Assembly (NCBI GenBank): GCA_016508695.1
Contig: VNKQ01000013.1
Coordinates: 186,001 to 250,000, forward strand
From: Hyphodiscus hymeniophilus
Taxonomy: Eukaryota; Ascomycota; Leotiomycetes; Helotiales; Hyphodiscaceae
DNA length: 64,000 bases
Direction: 5' to 3'
Shown here: in pieces, positions 10,742-21,500 of the stretch
Position numbering within the stretch: position 1 is the stretch's first letter
Layout: every line of letters begins with the position of its first letter
The notes under the pieces: model-generated
What the model saw: the letters and a program-made list of their open reading frames with translations, nothing else
What the model was told of the DNA's origin: nothing
Database searches by the model: none
Translations under genes and position numbers: made by a program

Positions 10742-13653
10742 ATGCCATCGTTCTTGTCCGACGACACAGGACAAATGACATTTCAAAGTCGGCCTCCGCT
10801 CGACTTGCCAAGTCATCTCCGACGTTCCCACGACAAGAGCAACGGCAACGCCAGAACGTCCTCCCACACCTCGATTAAGGGCAGTCTGGGGGAAGGCTCG
10901 GATACATACGTGGATATTGGAACCACCGGTAGCCCTCAAGTCAATGGCGACATGCTGCATGACACAAGCTTAAACTCCTTATCCAACGGTCGGTCGAGCG
11001 CAAGCAGTTGGGAGCACAACTACTCTTGCAATGGCAGTAACCTGTCGATGAATGGAGGCATCAACGGGGTATCTGAGAACGGAAGGAGGAGCCCTGCTCC
11101 TCAGAATGGAGTAGCTAGAGCCTCGAATGGAGACAGGAGTTCTGTCACGTCGACAAACGGAAATGTCCAAAACACTTCGTCCACCGAGTCAACCGAAGCA
11201 CCAACTACAAACGGCGATAGCGAACTCTTGAAGAAAATCGCGATACCACCACCTATATCTACAAACCCGCAGAGCACAGGTCCACTGACTTACACGTCAT
11301 CTCTTGTACCGGCCACTCCCCAACTCAACGATTCTCCAGTCAGAGCAGTCCCTGTTTCATCACATCGATTCTCTTCTCCGCCCGCATACCCTCCACCAGC
11401 TGTACCACTCGCGGCGTCTGCCTCTTCAAATTCCCTCATCCATCCAGGGTCTGCAACATTGAAGCATCGGCACACGCTTCAAGTCCCAAAAGCTGGCACA
11501 GGGCGAAGTTCTCGCGACGGAGACGATGCGCTGTACAGCAGTGGGAGATTTTCACCTACGTCGCTGGCAGCAGGTGTGAGGAGAGGCTCACTGAGTCTCA
11601 ATCGCCGAAATACGCAATCAATACACTCGAACATGCCCCATGAAGAGGTTCCCCAGGACGAAGACGCGATGCGGTGGGCGGAAGCAGTGAGGCAAAAGCG
11701 AGCAAGCAAACGGAGGCGGAAAGATGAGGAGGAGGATGATAGGGTGGTGGTTGGAACGAAAGTTGATCAGAACCATGTGAACTGGGTAACGGCATATAAT
11801 ATGTTGACTGGGATTCGATTTACCGTTTCGAGAACGAATGCGAAAATAGACAGGGCTTTGACAGACGCAGATTTCGAGGCGAAACATAAGTTCTCGTTTG
11901 ATATGTGAGTTTGTAAGTGCATTGAGAGTGTTGAAGCTGACAGGATGTAGAACGGGCAACGAATTGACGCCCTCTGCGAAGTACGACTTCAAATTCAAGG
12001 ATTATGCACCTTGGGTATTCCGGCATTTGAGAGCGAAATTCAAACTTGATCCTGCGGACTACTTGATGTCGTTGACAAGCAAATACATATTATCGGAGTT
12101 GGGATCACCAGGGAAGAGCGGCAGCTTCTTCTATTTCTCACGCGATTACAAGTACATCATCAAGACGATCCACCACGCCGAGCACAAGTTCTTGCGGAAA
12201 ATACTCAAGGAGTACTACTGCCATGTTGAAAATAACCCAAATACGCTATTGTCGCAATTCTATGGACTACATCGGGTGAAGATACCCTATGGACGTAAAG
12301 TCCACTTTGTTGTTATGAACAACCTGTTTCCGCCGCATCGAGATATCCATCAAACATTCGACTTAAAAGGCTCCACAATTGGCCGTGATTTCAAGGAGGA
12401 AGATCTGGAGAAGAATCCTCGAGCAACGCTCAAAGACCTAAACTGGCTCAGACGAAATCTACACCTCGAGTTTGGGCCGGAAAAGAAACGACAGTTCATC
12501 GAACAGATGGAGAAAGACGTCCATCTCCTCCAAAAGCTCAAGATAATGGACTACAGTATGTTGGTGGGGATCCATGACCTCCGCAAAGGCAATCAAGAAA
12601 ACATCCGTGATAAAACGCTCCAAGTTTTCCAACCAGGCGGTGCAGACACCAATGAAGACACGCCAGAAGTCAGAGGCATACTGATGCGAACACCAAGTAA
12701 GCTGGAGACTGCCCGGAAAGCTCGAGAGTTACGCCAAATCATCAAACAGGAGAAGCCGATACCGATGGGACAGAGTAGCGAGCGGATGCCGGATCATATG
12801 GAAGAGAATACGCTGAAGCGTGAATTTACTTTTTACAGTGACGATGGCGGCTTCAGGGCTACACACGAGGATAATAGTCCTGCCGATGAGATCTTCTTTT
12901 TGTCAATTATCGATTGTTTGACGCATTATGGGACGGTCAAGAAGTTGGAGCATTTTTGGAGTACGTCGGTCTTATTATCTGGAATCTTTTTGATGGGGTG
13001 TGTGTGCTAACGGTAGAACAGAGGGTCTTAGCCACGATAAAAAGCTCATCTCTCCTGTTGCGGCTGAACCTTACGGCGACCGCTTTATACGATTTATTGA
13101 AGGCATCACAAAGTCTCCCGAAGAAGCAGCCAAGGAAGCTGTCCAAGAAGCGTCAATTCCCCATACAAATTCCAAACCCATTTCCACGTTCTCCAGCCAC
13201 GACAGGCACAACACCTCTCTGGACTCGACCCGTCGACGATCAGGAAGTATGCCGATGCACAAATCTAACACGCCCAACGCCACAATTCAACGCAATGAGA
13301 ATGAGGCGCTGAAATCAGAAAGAAGAGGAGACAGCGATGAGCCCGCTGAGCCGAGGACCATCTCTACCGTACGCAGTCCCAGCGCGGAGAGAACTGGTGG
13401 CATGCAGGGACAGACTTTACCGGTGGTCGAAGAGATGGGAGAGGCGAGTAGCACAGGCGGACGTAGTGGGAGGAGCAGAGAGCGACCCCTCACGCCGGCG
13501 AAAGATGACGAGCGTCCGATGACACCGGCGAAGGATTATGTTCCCAGCAACGGCCAGTATACGACTAAGAAGGCTATGAGTAGGAGTAGTCTGGATAAGG
13601 ACTTACCTGTTTTACCTCCTCCTGCGAGTGAGAATAATGGCTTTATGCCTTGA
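10742..13653 (+). CDS. MSS4: Phosphatidylinositol-4-phosphate 5-kinase (Mss4 type), three exons, 934 aa
   Basis: Exons: 10742-11904, 11951-12960, 13022-13653; 2805 nt in frame. The enzyme makes PI(4,5)P2 from PI4P at the plasma membrane and steers actin and cell-wall signalling. The first about 340 residues are low-complexity Ser/Asn/Pro-rich sequence ending in a basic cluster (KRASKRRRK). The PIPK catalytic domain follows: GSPGKSGSFFYFSRDYKYII, DLKGSTIGRDF, KIMDYSMLVGIHDL, then after a basic/acidic insert FFLSIIDCLTHYG. The activation loop (KKLEHFWKGLSHDKKLIS) is split by the second intron, and the domain closes with YGDRFIRFIEGI. The C-terminal tail has a short repeat, RPLTPAKDDERPMTPAKD. 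I chose the ATG at 10742 (MPSFLSDD); the frame is open upstream to about 10535, so a longer N-terminus is possible. Confidence 0.92.
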
Positions 13654-15452
13654 TTATCGGGACACGGATGATCGGGTCTTTATTTTTGTTAAAGAAAACC
13701 AAACGGAGTTGATTGATAGCTGGGCGAAGAACTTGTCGGGTGAAGTCCGAGCCCGGGGAGGAGTTTAAGATGACGGGAGAAAGAGCGATGCATGCATGAT
13801 ACCACTTTGGCATTGAGAACGCTTCAAAAATCTAGCGACTGATCCTTTGCGTTATTCGTTTCTTTATTCTGTACTCCGCGAGGCCATTTTTGGTTGTCCG
13901 ATTCAAACCGCCATACGGCTTTTTTTTCTCTTGTGTACCTAATGGTCGCGTCACGAATTTCTTTATGTTTTTGGGAGGACTTTGTAGATAGACGGTGAAG
14001 CGGATGCATGGTATCAGGTAGCATATTGCGGAGGACGAGGATGAAGGCCGTCAGAAGTGTAAGCTAGATTTTGGAAAGGCCACGGAGAGAGAGGGGTATG
14101 AACGACTTCGGGCTGCAACATGAATAGAACTTTGGACCTCGAGGATCTCGCTCCCTGGAGTGAATTCAACGTGTCTCGTGTTTCAATATCACCTAGCTCG
14201 CTTTCTCTATCTTCACTGCCTTTCCCAAATCCATCAGAAACTATTGACCCGGCTGATCTTTCCGCTGATCTTGCCAAGTGGTAAAGAAAGGCGACTGGGA
14301 AGACGGGACGGTTGTTGGATTGGTTAATGGAACGATTCGGGTCCAGTGACATCGCAGACGCAAAATTGGATAAACCACTTAGCAACTGATTCTTGGACCT
14401 GAATGGTTCCGCCTCTAGGTAGCTTGCTTCGTTGGGCGACTTCGTCGTCAATATGTGATTGAACCCGATGAGACAGAACTAAACTCTACGCTGTCGTAAG
14501 CATGATCGCTGTCGTATGCATAGTCGCTGTCGTATACATAATAATAAGCTGCAATAGCGAGCTCTACACACCGCGCATCCTCATCATCCTCTCTTTGGGG
14601 AAATCACAGATGGCATTTTCCGTGCACCACTCGAGGGGTGGGGAATGGGACTGGCGCGCCAACATCTTGGAAGGTGCGGATGGGAAAGTTTGCAGCTGCT
14701 GTAGAGAAGAGATTGGGCACACGCATACTGTACTTGAAACACTGGGATCCTGCTGGATTCGCAACAGCAAAGGCGACACTTCTATGCCAGCCAAGGTCGG
14801 GCGATAAACAATCGCAGTCGCAGATTACAAACATCAGCTTGTGTTTTAGGCGCCCTTAGCGCTTCTCGCAGCCGATTGATAGCTCCTCACCCAACTCTCT
14901 CCAGGATATTCCAAGTCGTGGCCTTAGTGTTTGACCATTGCGTCTTCGTTGATAACATCAGGCGGGCTACTTCGTTTTAATCGCTGAAATATGTGTGGCC
15001 ACTATTGTTTGAGTGTATGGGACGAAAGTCTTGATTATGATGGCCGGAAGGCTTGGGGATTTACGTAGGTTTGTAAGTCGATATTGAAATATTTGTGAGA
15101 AAAGTGAAGCTTCTGAAGTTTTGGCGAGGCAGCTGGCCAGCCTTGCGTGGTTTGATTACAGTCTTGCTTCTCATAATATATGTGAAGCAGCAAAAATGAA
15201 CACTCGAGCTAAATTCACTTGGCAACCATGAATTCACTTCTCAAAGTCGAGGTGATCTCAGACCACTACTTACACAAGCGGAACCGAAAACTTCACTCCG
15301 ACTTGATGAAATTTTCTTTCGCCAGGTGCTACATTGTTTCTTTTCCTTTACACTCGTCTTTTTCTTTCACAGTCAAGAACGTTGATGTGCACCTGATAAT
15401 TTGACTCTAGTATCAGCCTACATCTCTCTCAGCATCATCTCAACAGCCTACG
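13654..15452. other. Intergenic region, no supportable gene
   Basis: This is the 3' flank of the PI4P kinase and the 5' flank of the next gene. A 145-codon minus-strand ORF (14014-14451) and several shorter ones lack recognisable domains. A short direct repeat, AT(A/G)GTCGCTGTCGTA, lies near 14505-14535. Nothing else stands out. Confidence 0.4.
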
Positions 15453-16512
15453 ATGAAGCGATCGGTATCGAGGTGGAGCTCAAGCACAGAGTCACGAAGT
15501 GAGAGTGAACAGGTTCAACCTAATATGGCCAAGACGACTGAAGGTATTTCAGACCGGCAGAGATCCTTCTCAAGAAATCCAAGCCTGGATAGCAAAGTTA
15601 ATGATTTTTTCAACAAGTCTCGCGGAGGCTTAGCCAAAGACGTACATATACTCCAGACAACGTCTTGACCAGCATGCGCAAAGCAGTTTCTCCTCCGACG
15701 AAGAGCAACAGCTTCCAACCTTTGAGATCCGAGCCAGTTTCTATGATTGAGTTGATGGCGTGAGTACACATATGTCCTCCTTACTCCGAGCTTCTTGAGT
15801 TCCAAACCGACTTCTCTCTCAATATTAAGCTTTACTAATTCATCCATGGCAGCACTCCACCTCCGGCTTTCTTAAACAACGCCACCTCAACCCAAACATT
15901 CGCAACCACCCAGTCAATCGAGCCCATCAGATCTAATAGACGACCTTCCCAGTCCAACAGACGCATGTCGAAATCCCGTCCGAAGCCATCCCCAACTCCG
16001 TCCATCCACTCAGTCCCGGAGCCCCAACCTGCCTCAAAACCCAAATCCTCGCCGGCCAAGACCCAGTCCTCCCCAATTGCCGGTGGCTCTTCCTTCGAGC
16101 TAACGCCCCTCTCCAGTCTCATCGCCCAGTCCTACGCCGACATCCTCCTCCTGCGTCGCTTGCACGAAGCACAGTCGCCAACCTACCCTTCACCCACCTA
16201 CTCGCCCAGCTCCTCCCCAAGGAAAAGCACAAGAACAAGAAGGCCAAGGACGACAAAGCAGGCCCACCCCGGACATCGCCCCAAGTGCAGCAATCACTCA
16301 TCGATTTCGATAAAGTGGAAGACAATCTTCGAAAATTCAAAGAGTTGTATACGCAGTTTCTGAATTATGGCGGCAAGCATGGCGATAAGGCTGAGGAAGT
16401 GCATCTCGTAGCGGTAGTTTGTAAGAGGAGTGATGTTGTGAAGGGCAAGGTGGGAGATGGTGACGGGAGTGTGCCTAGAGTTCAGCGTGTTTGGGTGGAC
16501 TGTGGATTTTGA
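15453..16512 (+). CDS. Conserved protein of unknown function, interrupted by two apparent single-base frameshifts
   Basis: Coding-quality sequence runs the whole length but changes frame twice. It starts MKRSVSRWSSSTESRSESEQ and runs to about 15600-15640. It then continues one frame over as RTYTPDNVLTSMRKAVSPPT to an intron at 15760-15852 (GTGAGT to CAG). It resumes as TPPPAFLNNATSTQTF, a Ser/Pro-rich section, and LTPLSSLIAQSYADILLLRR. Near 16170 it slips again into ANLPFTHLLAQLLPKEKHKN, then VQQSLIDFDKVEDNLRKFKE and LYTQFLNYGGK, to a stop at 16510-16512. Both slips are repaired by adding one base (an A or T run at the first). The C-terminal helix-rich part looks like a conserved domain I cannot name. 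Either the gene is decaying or the sequence has indel errors. The last 30 residues may hide an intron starting at GTAAGA near 16422. Confidence 0.55.
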
Positions 16513-17469
16513 TCTGCTCAACAGTCAAAAGAATTGTGGGAAGTTGGCAACGATATTTTCCTTGTGGCGTGTTCTTGTAGGATTACCGGAGTTTTCTCGA
16601 GGCACTATTTCTCGCTGCATCACAGAAGTTGATTAGGGAGGCTTAATGGATCGTGTTGGTGGATTAGAAGGTGTTGTAAAACTGTATGATGGAGCAAGAA
16701 ATGTGTTGGGTGCTCAGCCTGCGTGTTTGGTCTGTTGAGATATAGATACCTGTCGAGAGAGGCCAAAAAATGATCATCATGAATGTTTTGGAGTCATGTA
16801 TAAACATTACAGGGTGTGGAAAAGTGCTTCGTTGGGTATCGCAGGAAGAGATCGCTTTGCAAACAAGTCGAAGCTTGAAGGCATCTGAGATTTTGACGCG
16901 TGCTTATATACTTTTAACGCCTTTGATGCCCGTAGATTAATCAAGCCACCCATCAGACGTCAACACGATGGCTGAATCCATAGCACAGAACATCTGACTA
17001 TCATGATCACTTACGATAGCGATCTCATGCAAAGAAGAGTTGAGTGAAAGTTCATGGAGGTAACGAACTGCGTAGCATGACACAATGTGGGGTTTGTTGA
17101 AAGGATGTCTTGTGGTCTCTGATAATATGATATGCTTTGGCTTTGGCTTCAAGGGTTTTCAGATCTTCCCGGATGTGAGTAAGAGTACCGGAGGACACTT
17201 CCCTATCTTTCGAGTCTACCTATGATATGAGGTCTTGCTGGAGCAGAAAGCTGAAGGGGGAGTGGAATTTTGGCGAACTGGATAGGCAAGGTAATATGTT
17301 ACAGTAATTGCGAGGAGGTGGACGATTGGCACAGGCGGTATTTCTTCTCGATGAGCAACAGTCCATTCGCGCCGATTTCGTAATCTGATCTGGACCTCAT
17401 GCCTATTTCATGCTGTTTGCTCGCAGCCCATGGTGCACAAATCCCAACCCCTTTTTTAATGGAAACATT
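16513..17469. other. Intergenic region between convergent genes, nothing seen
   Basis: The region holds the 3' flanks of the broken gene at 15453-16512 and of the minus-strand gene at 17470-19254. No ORF above 75 codons has any support, and I see no repeat or RNA gene. Confidence 0.45.
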
Positions 17470-19254
17470 CTATGTGGTATCCATATTATCTCCAGCCTCA
17501 ACCTTAGCTCGGCTCACGTTCGACTCGTCCGCAGCAGGTTCATCGACGGCTCGCATCAGCCAACTCATCATAGCCCAAACCAATCCCATAGCGTCGATCC
17601 TCTCCTCTTTCAAAAACAGGTCGAACCATTTGCTCTTGTACACAACCACCTTTCCCCATTCTCTTCCTTCATCCCTCACCTCCCCGCCCAGTACAGCCAG
17701 CAGTCGTTCTGGGACATGCACCCTGACCAAAGACACATGATGGTTCAACGCGCTGACCAAGAAGATATCATCAAATCCACTTCCTTTAACCTTCCCAATA
17801 GCCTCATAGCGGGCTTTAGGATCCCAGTTACTGCTCGGCTGCAACATCCGTCGATAATTCTCGTAAATGGCCAAATTCCCGTTTTTTGTCCCGCGCTTCG
17901 ATTTCTTGCTCGGTGAAGGCGAAGGCGAGTTGATGCCGCCGATGGCACGCTTCACATCCGCAATGCGTTCGGGGACATTCATCACCTGTCCAGCTATAGT
18001 AGCTGCATTGTTCGCAGCGGCGCTTGCAGCAGCGAGAGCGGGATCGATGATTTTGGAGGACAGAGAATCTTCGCTCATGGGCGTCTTATCTGTTTCTTTG
18101 CCGATAGCACCACCTGGTCCACCGCCCCAGCGAGGAACTGTAGTCCACCATTTATTTTCGCCGAAACGCTTCTCTTCCTTCCCCTCTCGGGCGCGCTGCT
18201 GTGCTGTTAGAAGCACCGCCACGACTTCACGTGCTAGATCGAGCTTAGAGTCGACTTCGGAGGCGAAAACAGTCGTTGTGCGGCAGGACACTGCAGCGAG
18301 TGGACCTTCGACGACTCCCATGCGTGCGGAGCTTCGGTCGCGAGGGGTGCGGTAGATGAACTGCGCACTGGAGTTGAAGTAGGATGGTGGGAAGGTAGTA
18401 GGTTGGGGAGGGGTCAGGTGCAGCCGGGGTTCGACGCGAGGGAAAGAGACATTGCAGCCAAAATCGTAGGCGACGAGCTTGATGAAGGCGGTGATGAGGT
18501 GTTGTCTGTATTCTGCGGGAAGCTGGGTGCCGGTTCCAGTGCGGTGGTGTGTTCGTAGGTGTGGTGCAGGCAGCTCTTCTCTTGCTTCTTTCTCAGAGGA
18601 AGGAACAGAGTCTGACTCAGGCTTAGGAGGGAGCGACGTGTCGTCCCAAAAACCAGAAAGGAGTTCTAGGTTCTTGAAGAACTCGTAGGCATTTCCCAAT
18701 CGGACAGGCGTCTCACCTGTAGGTGGTTGGATTCGACGGATAGTTCTGAAAGCAGCGGTGTTGTCGATCGATAGTTCATTGCGGCGCTCCAGATAGGTTT
18801 GCAAACCTGGTGATAGATTGCCATTATTGAGAGGCTTCTTGGAAGCTATGGTCGCTGCTTGCAAATCCTCTGGTGGTATAGACATCCACTGGTCAAGAGG
18901 AAGGAGATAGCTGGCATCTGGTAGGATGTCTTGAGGAGAGGCATCTGATATCACGTGCAAGCCCAGTGCTTCGAAGTGGGAGACCTGGATGTCTGCTGGC
19001 CTCTGGAAGGTCTGCAGTAAGGCGACCAATGGGATGTGCGGCCGTAATGAGGAAGCGGACGTCGATGGATCCTCCTCCACTTGCGGCGCACATGATGGGA
19101 ACACGACAGGCGTGGACTCTGGAATATTCCTCACACCCTCTGGGGCTGGGGGCCCTTGAAAGGCACCTGTTCGGAACCACATGAGATTGTGCGAAGAAAT
19201 GGGATGCGTTGATTTGACAGCAGAGACAGGGAAAGAAGCCAAGACTTCTGGCAT
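17470..19254 (-). CDS. Conserved fungal protein of unknown function, 594 aa, single exon
   Basis: One uninterrupted frame of 1785 nt starts at the ATG at 19254 (MPEVLASFPVSAVKSTHPIS). The open frame extends slightly upstream from a TTG, but the ATG fits the context better. I do not recognise a named domain. The N-terminal 300 residues look globular, with motifs such as LLPLDQWMSIPPED, QTYLERRNELSIDN and GNAYEFFKNLELLSGFW. A middle segment (EYRQHLITAFIKLVAYDFGC) resembles a helical core. An Ala-rich helix (PALAAASAAANNAATIAG) precedes a basic cluster (KKSKRGTKNG), and the C-terminus is again ordered (GSGFDDIFLVSALNHHVSLV). There is no signal peptide and no clear membrane segment. Length, codon quality and lack of introns argue for a real protein. 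Confidence 0.8.
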   Translation of the reverse strand: MPEVLASFPVSAVKSTHPISSHNLMWFRTGAFQGPPAPEGVRNIPESTPVVFPSCAPQVEEDPSTSASSLRPHIPLVALLQTFQRPADIQVSHFEALGLHVISDASPQDILPDASYLLPLDQWMSIPPEDLQAATIASKKPLNNGNLSPGLQTYLERRNELSIDNTAAFRTIRRIQPPTGETPVRLGNAYEFFKNLELLSGFWDDTSLPPKPESDSVPSSEKEAREELPAPHLRTHHRTGTGTQLPAEYRQHLITAFIKLVAYDFGCNVSFPRVEPRLHLTPPQPTTFPPSYFNSSAQFIYRTPRDRSSARMGVVEGPLAAVSCRTTTVFASEVDSKLDLAREVVAVLLTAQQRAREGKEEKRFGENKWWTTVPRWGGGPGGAIGKETDKTPMSEDSLSSKIIDPALAAASAAANNAATIAGQVMNVPERIADVKRAIGGINSPSPSPSKKSKRGTKNGNLAIYENYRRMLQPSSNWDPKARYEAIGKVKGSGFDDIFLVSALNHHVSLVRVHVPERLLAVLGGEVRDEGREWGKVVVYKSKWFDLFLKEERIDAMGLVWAMMSWLMRAVDEPAADESNVSRAKVEAGDNMDTT

Positions 19255-21500
19255 TTGGGAGGAGTGCAACGCTGGTAAAGCTAAAGTGAACGCTCGGGTA
19301 GAAGGAGTTTAAAGGTGTAATGCCAGTATCGTCGGACCAGCTTGAAATTGAGACTTGGGGATGTGATTGCGCTTAGGCATGATGCCGCTTGATTGATCCG
19401 TCGATGGCCATTCGAGCATTATGGCGGACTGTTGTATAGTGTATATACGAGTGCACACTTAAGCACGCCAAAGGTTGCCGTTGCCTCGTCCAAGGCGGGG
19501 GATAGACGCACGAAGCGCGGAAGCAGTCATAGGAGAGAGGATAAAGCTTACCCGCGAACATGGTGAGCTCGTCCGTCTCTTGTTTAAAAAGCAACGAAAG
19601 CCTCTCGCGTTTCCACACGCCGCATGCAGATCGTAATGGCGGTGAGAGCGTTTTGGATCGAAAAGGCTATACCATTACCATCGTCATCTTTATGCCAATG
19701 TGATGATCTATTACTCCCCTCGTACGCTCCAGTTAGGCCGTGGATTCAAGGTTGTCCTCCTGGCTTCTCCTTTGATGTTGTGCATCAATGGCATGGCTGG
19801 ACTTTGGAGATGATGAACGTTGTTGGTTCGGATCGAGCCGAAAGTGGCAGCGTGCAGATCCCCAACCGGGCGTCAGGGGCAGTGAAGCAACCTTCCATGA
19901 ACGCATTATCGACGAGAAACCATCAACAAGGCAAACAGTCATCGTGAGCCGATTTGGACGGTGCATGGCCGGTAAGTAGAGTTCCCGATCGATTTCAACA
20001 TGCCGACAGAAGAGAGCTACCCAGCGGCATTGGATTGCTTCGTGGGTTTCTTGGATGATGCTGGCTCTGCACACACCGGACCTATCTCGAAAATAAGGTC
20101 TAGACATTCTCATCATTCAGCTTCGATTTCCACCGCAGTGCGTACTGGCTATATCCCTTGATGGATGTGTCCCAATGGATATCCATGTACGAAGAAACGG
20201 AAGCCTAGGGCCAGGGGGTTTATGGTTGTGTACGATAAAGGTTGTTCGAAATACTTCGCAGGTAAGATCTGCCACGTTGCTCGTACGATCCTCTGGCATT
20301 GCTTGGAGATTGACTTAATTATACCTCTATTGGACTCTGGGTTGGGCATTTGGACAATAGATGGATCTTGGGTAAAGATCCAGAATCCCACTGCTCTCTC
20401 CCTATGAAGACTGGCTTCGTCGTATCTCTCCTGGATTCTGGATCAAACATGATAGAGGGCCTTGAGTAACAATCCAGGTTCAATCGCGGCCTCTACAAAT
20501 GGAAGCCGGCTTCATTGTATGTCTTTTAGACTCTCGATGGTGCAATCTACACACTTCAGAGGGTTTGAGTACAGATCCAGGATCCACTGTGCTCTCTTCT
20601 GATCGAGATTGACACCATTGTGGTTCTACAGAGTTGGCCTCAACTGTGGATTTATCCAGTAGGACAGTTTGAAGTACGTATGAGGATCCAACCCGTTTCT
20701 CTTCCGAAAGATCTGGATCCTGGAGCTACGATCGCACTCGGACTCCTGCTGTGCCTTGGTGACGGCTGAGTGGCTAAATTGGAGTCTCGTTTTTCACTAA
20801 GGATTGCATTTGGCCTCCATTCTCTTCCGTCGTCCATTTTTCCAGACGTACATAACGGTCTGCGGGTACCGTGCCGCTGTTGTGGCCAGTCCCACAACAT
20901 ACTTCTCTGAACGATACTGTACATTCAGAACCGCCGAGCTTTGCGCGCGTTTACAAAGTACAGTGTTTTTCTCGCTTAATCCTGCTCCTACTCCAAACCG
21001 ACCATTTCCATAATCTTTGGACGAAAATGCCTTTTCCGAGATATGAAGTGATGCGTGTACTTTCAGAGACCTGCGCCCAATTGACCAAATAGATCATGTT
21101 TGGGCCGTATATTTCTACCATTATTGCATTGATGTGTTCTTCGTCGTGGTCGAGATCCGAGCGTCAAGCGATCGCTAAGCGAAAACGCCTCATGCAACAG
21201 CATGTGTATCAGCACAAGGGGCTGCAACAACCCCTCCTGACTTGACCCGGGTCACCCAGTCTGATATACTGGTTCTCACTCTCATCAAGACGCCCACGTT
21301 TGAGGATCGTCAATTCGGGTGTCTTTCTTACTCTGGAATGTTTTCTCCTCCTCACGTTGTTTTCCTTCTGCAAACAATTCTTGTTGAACATCATCATGGA
21401 TGAAAAGACAAGTTGAAGGCCTAGGAGCCTCATAATCCGTTATCCCTTGAAGGTTGATTTACATTCTTTATAGCGACTGGTGTCGCTTTAATTTTTTGCC
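19255..21500. other. Intergenic region with a degenerate tandem repeat, no supportable gene
   Basis: Apart from the repeat at about 20280-20640, this stretch holds the promoter side of the 17470-19254 gene and of the membrane-protein gene at 21501. A 127-codon minus ORF (19733-20116) and several smaller ones have no recognisable sequence. Confidence 0.4.
20280..20640. repeat. Degenerate tandem repeat, three units of about 92-106 bp
   Basis: Similar blocks recur in order. A core like TTGAGTACAGATCCAGGATC, followed by CACTGTGCTCTCT, appears near 20370 (gggtaaagatccagaatccc), 20460 (cttgagtaacaatccaggtt) and 20567 (tttgagtacagatccaggat). Each core is followed by a second block like AGACTGGCTTCGTCGTAT near 20408, 20503 and, weaker, 20605. 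A partial unit may start near 20300. The units are only moderately alike, so the duplication is old. Confidence 0.5.
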
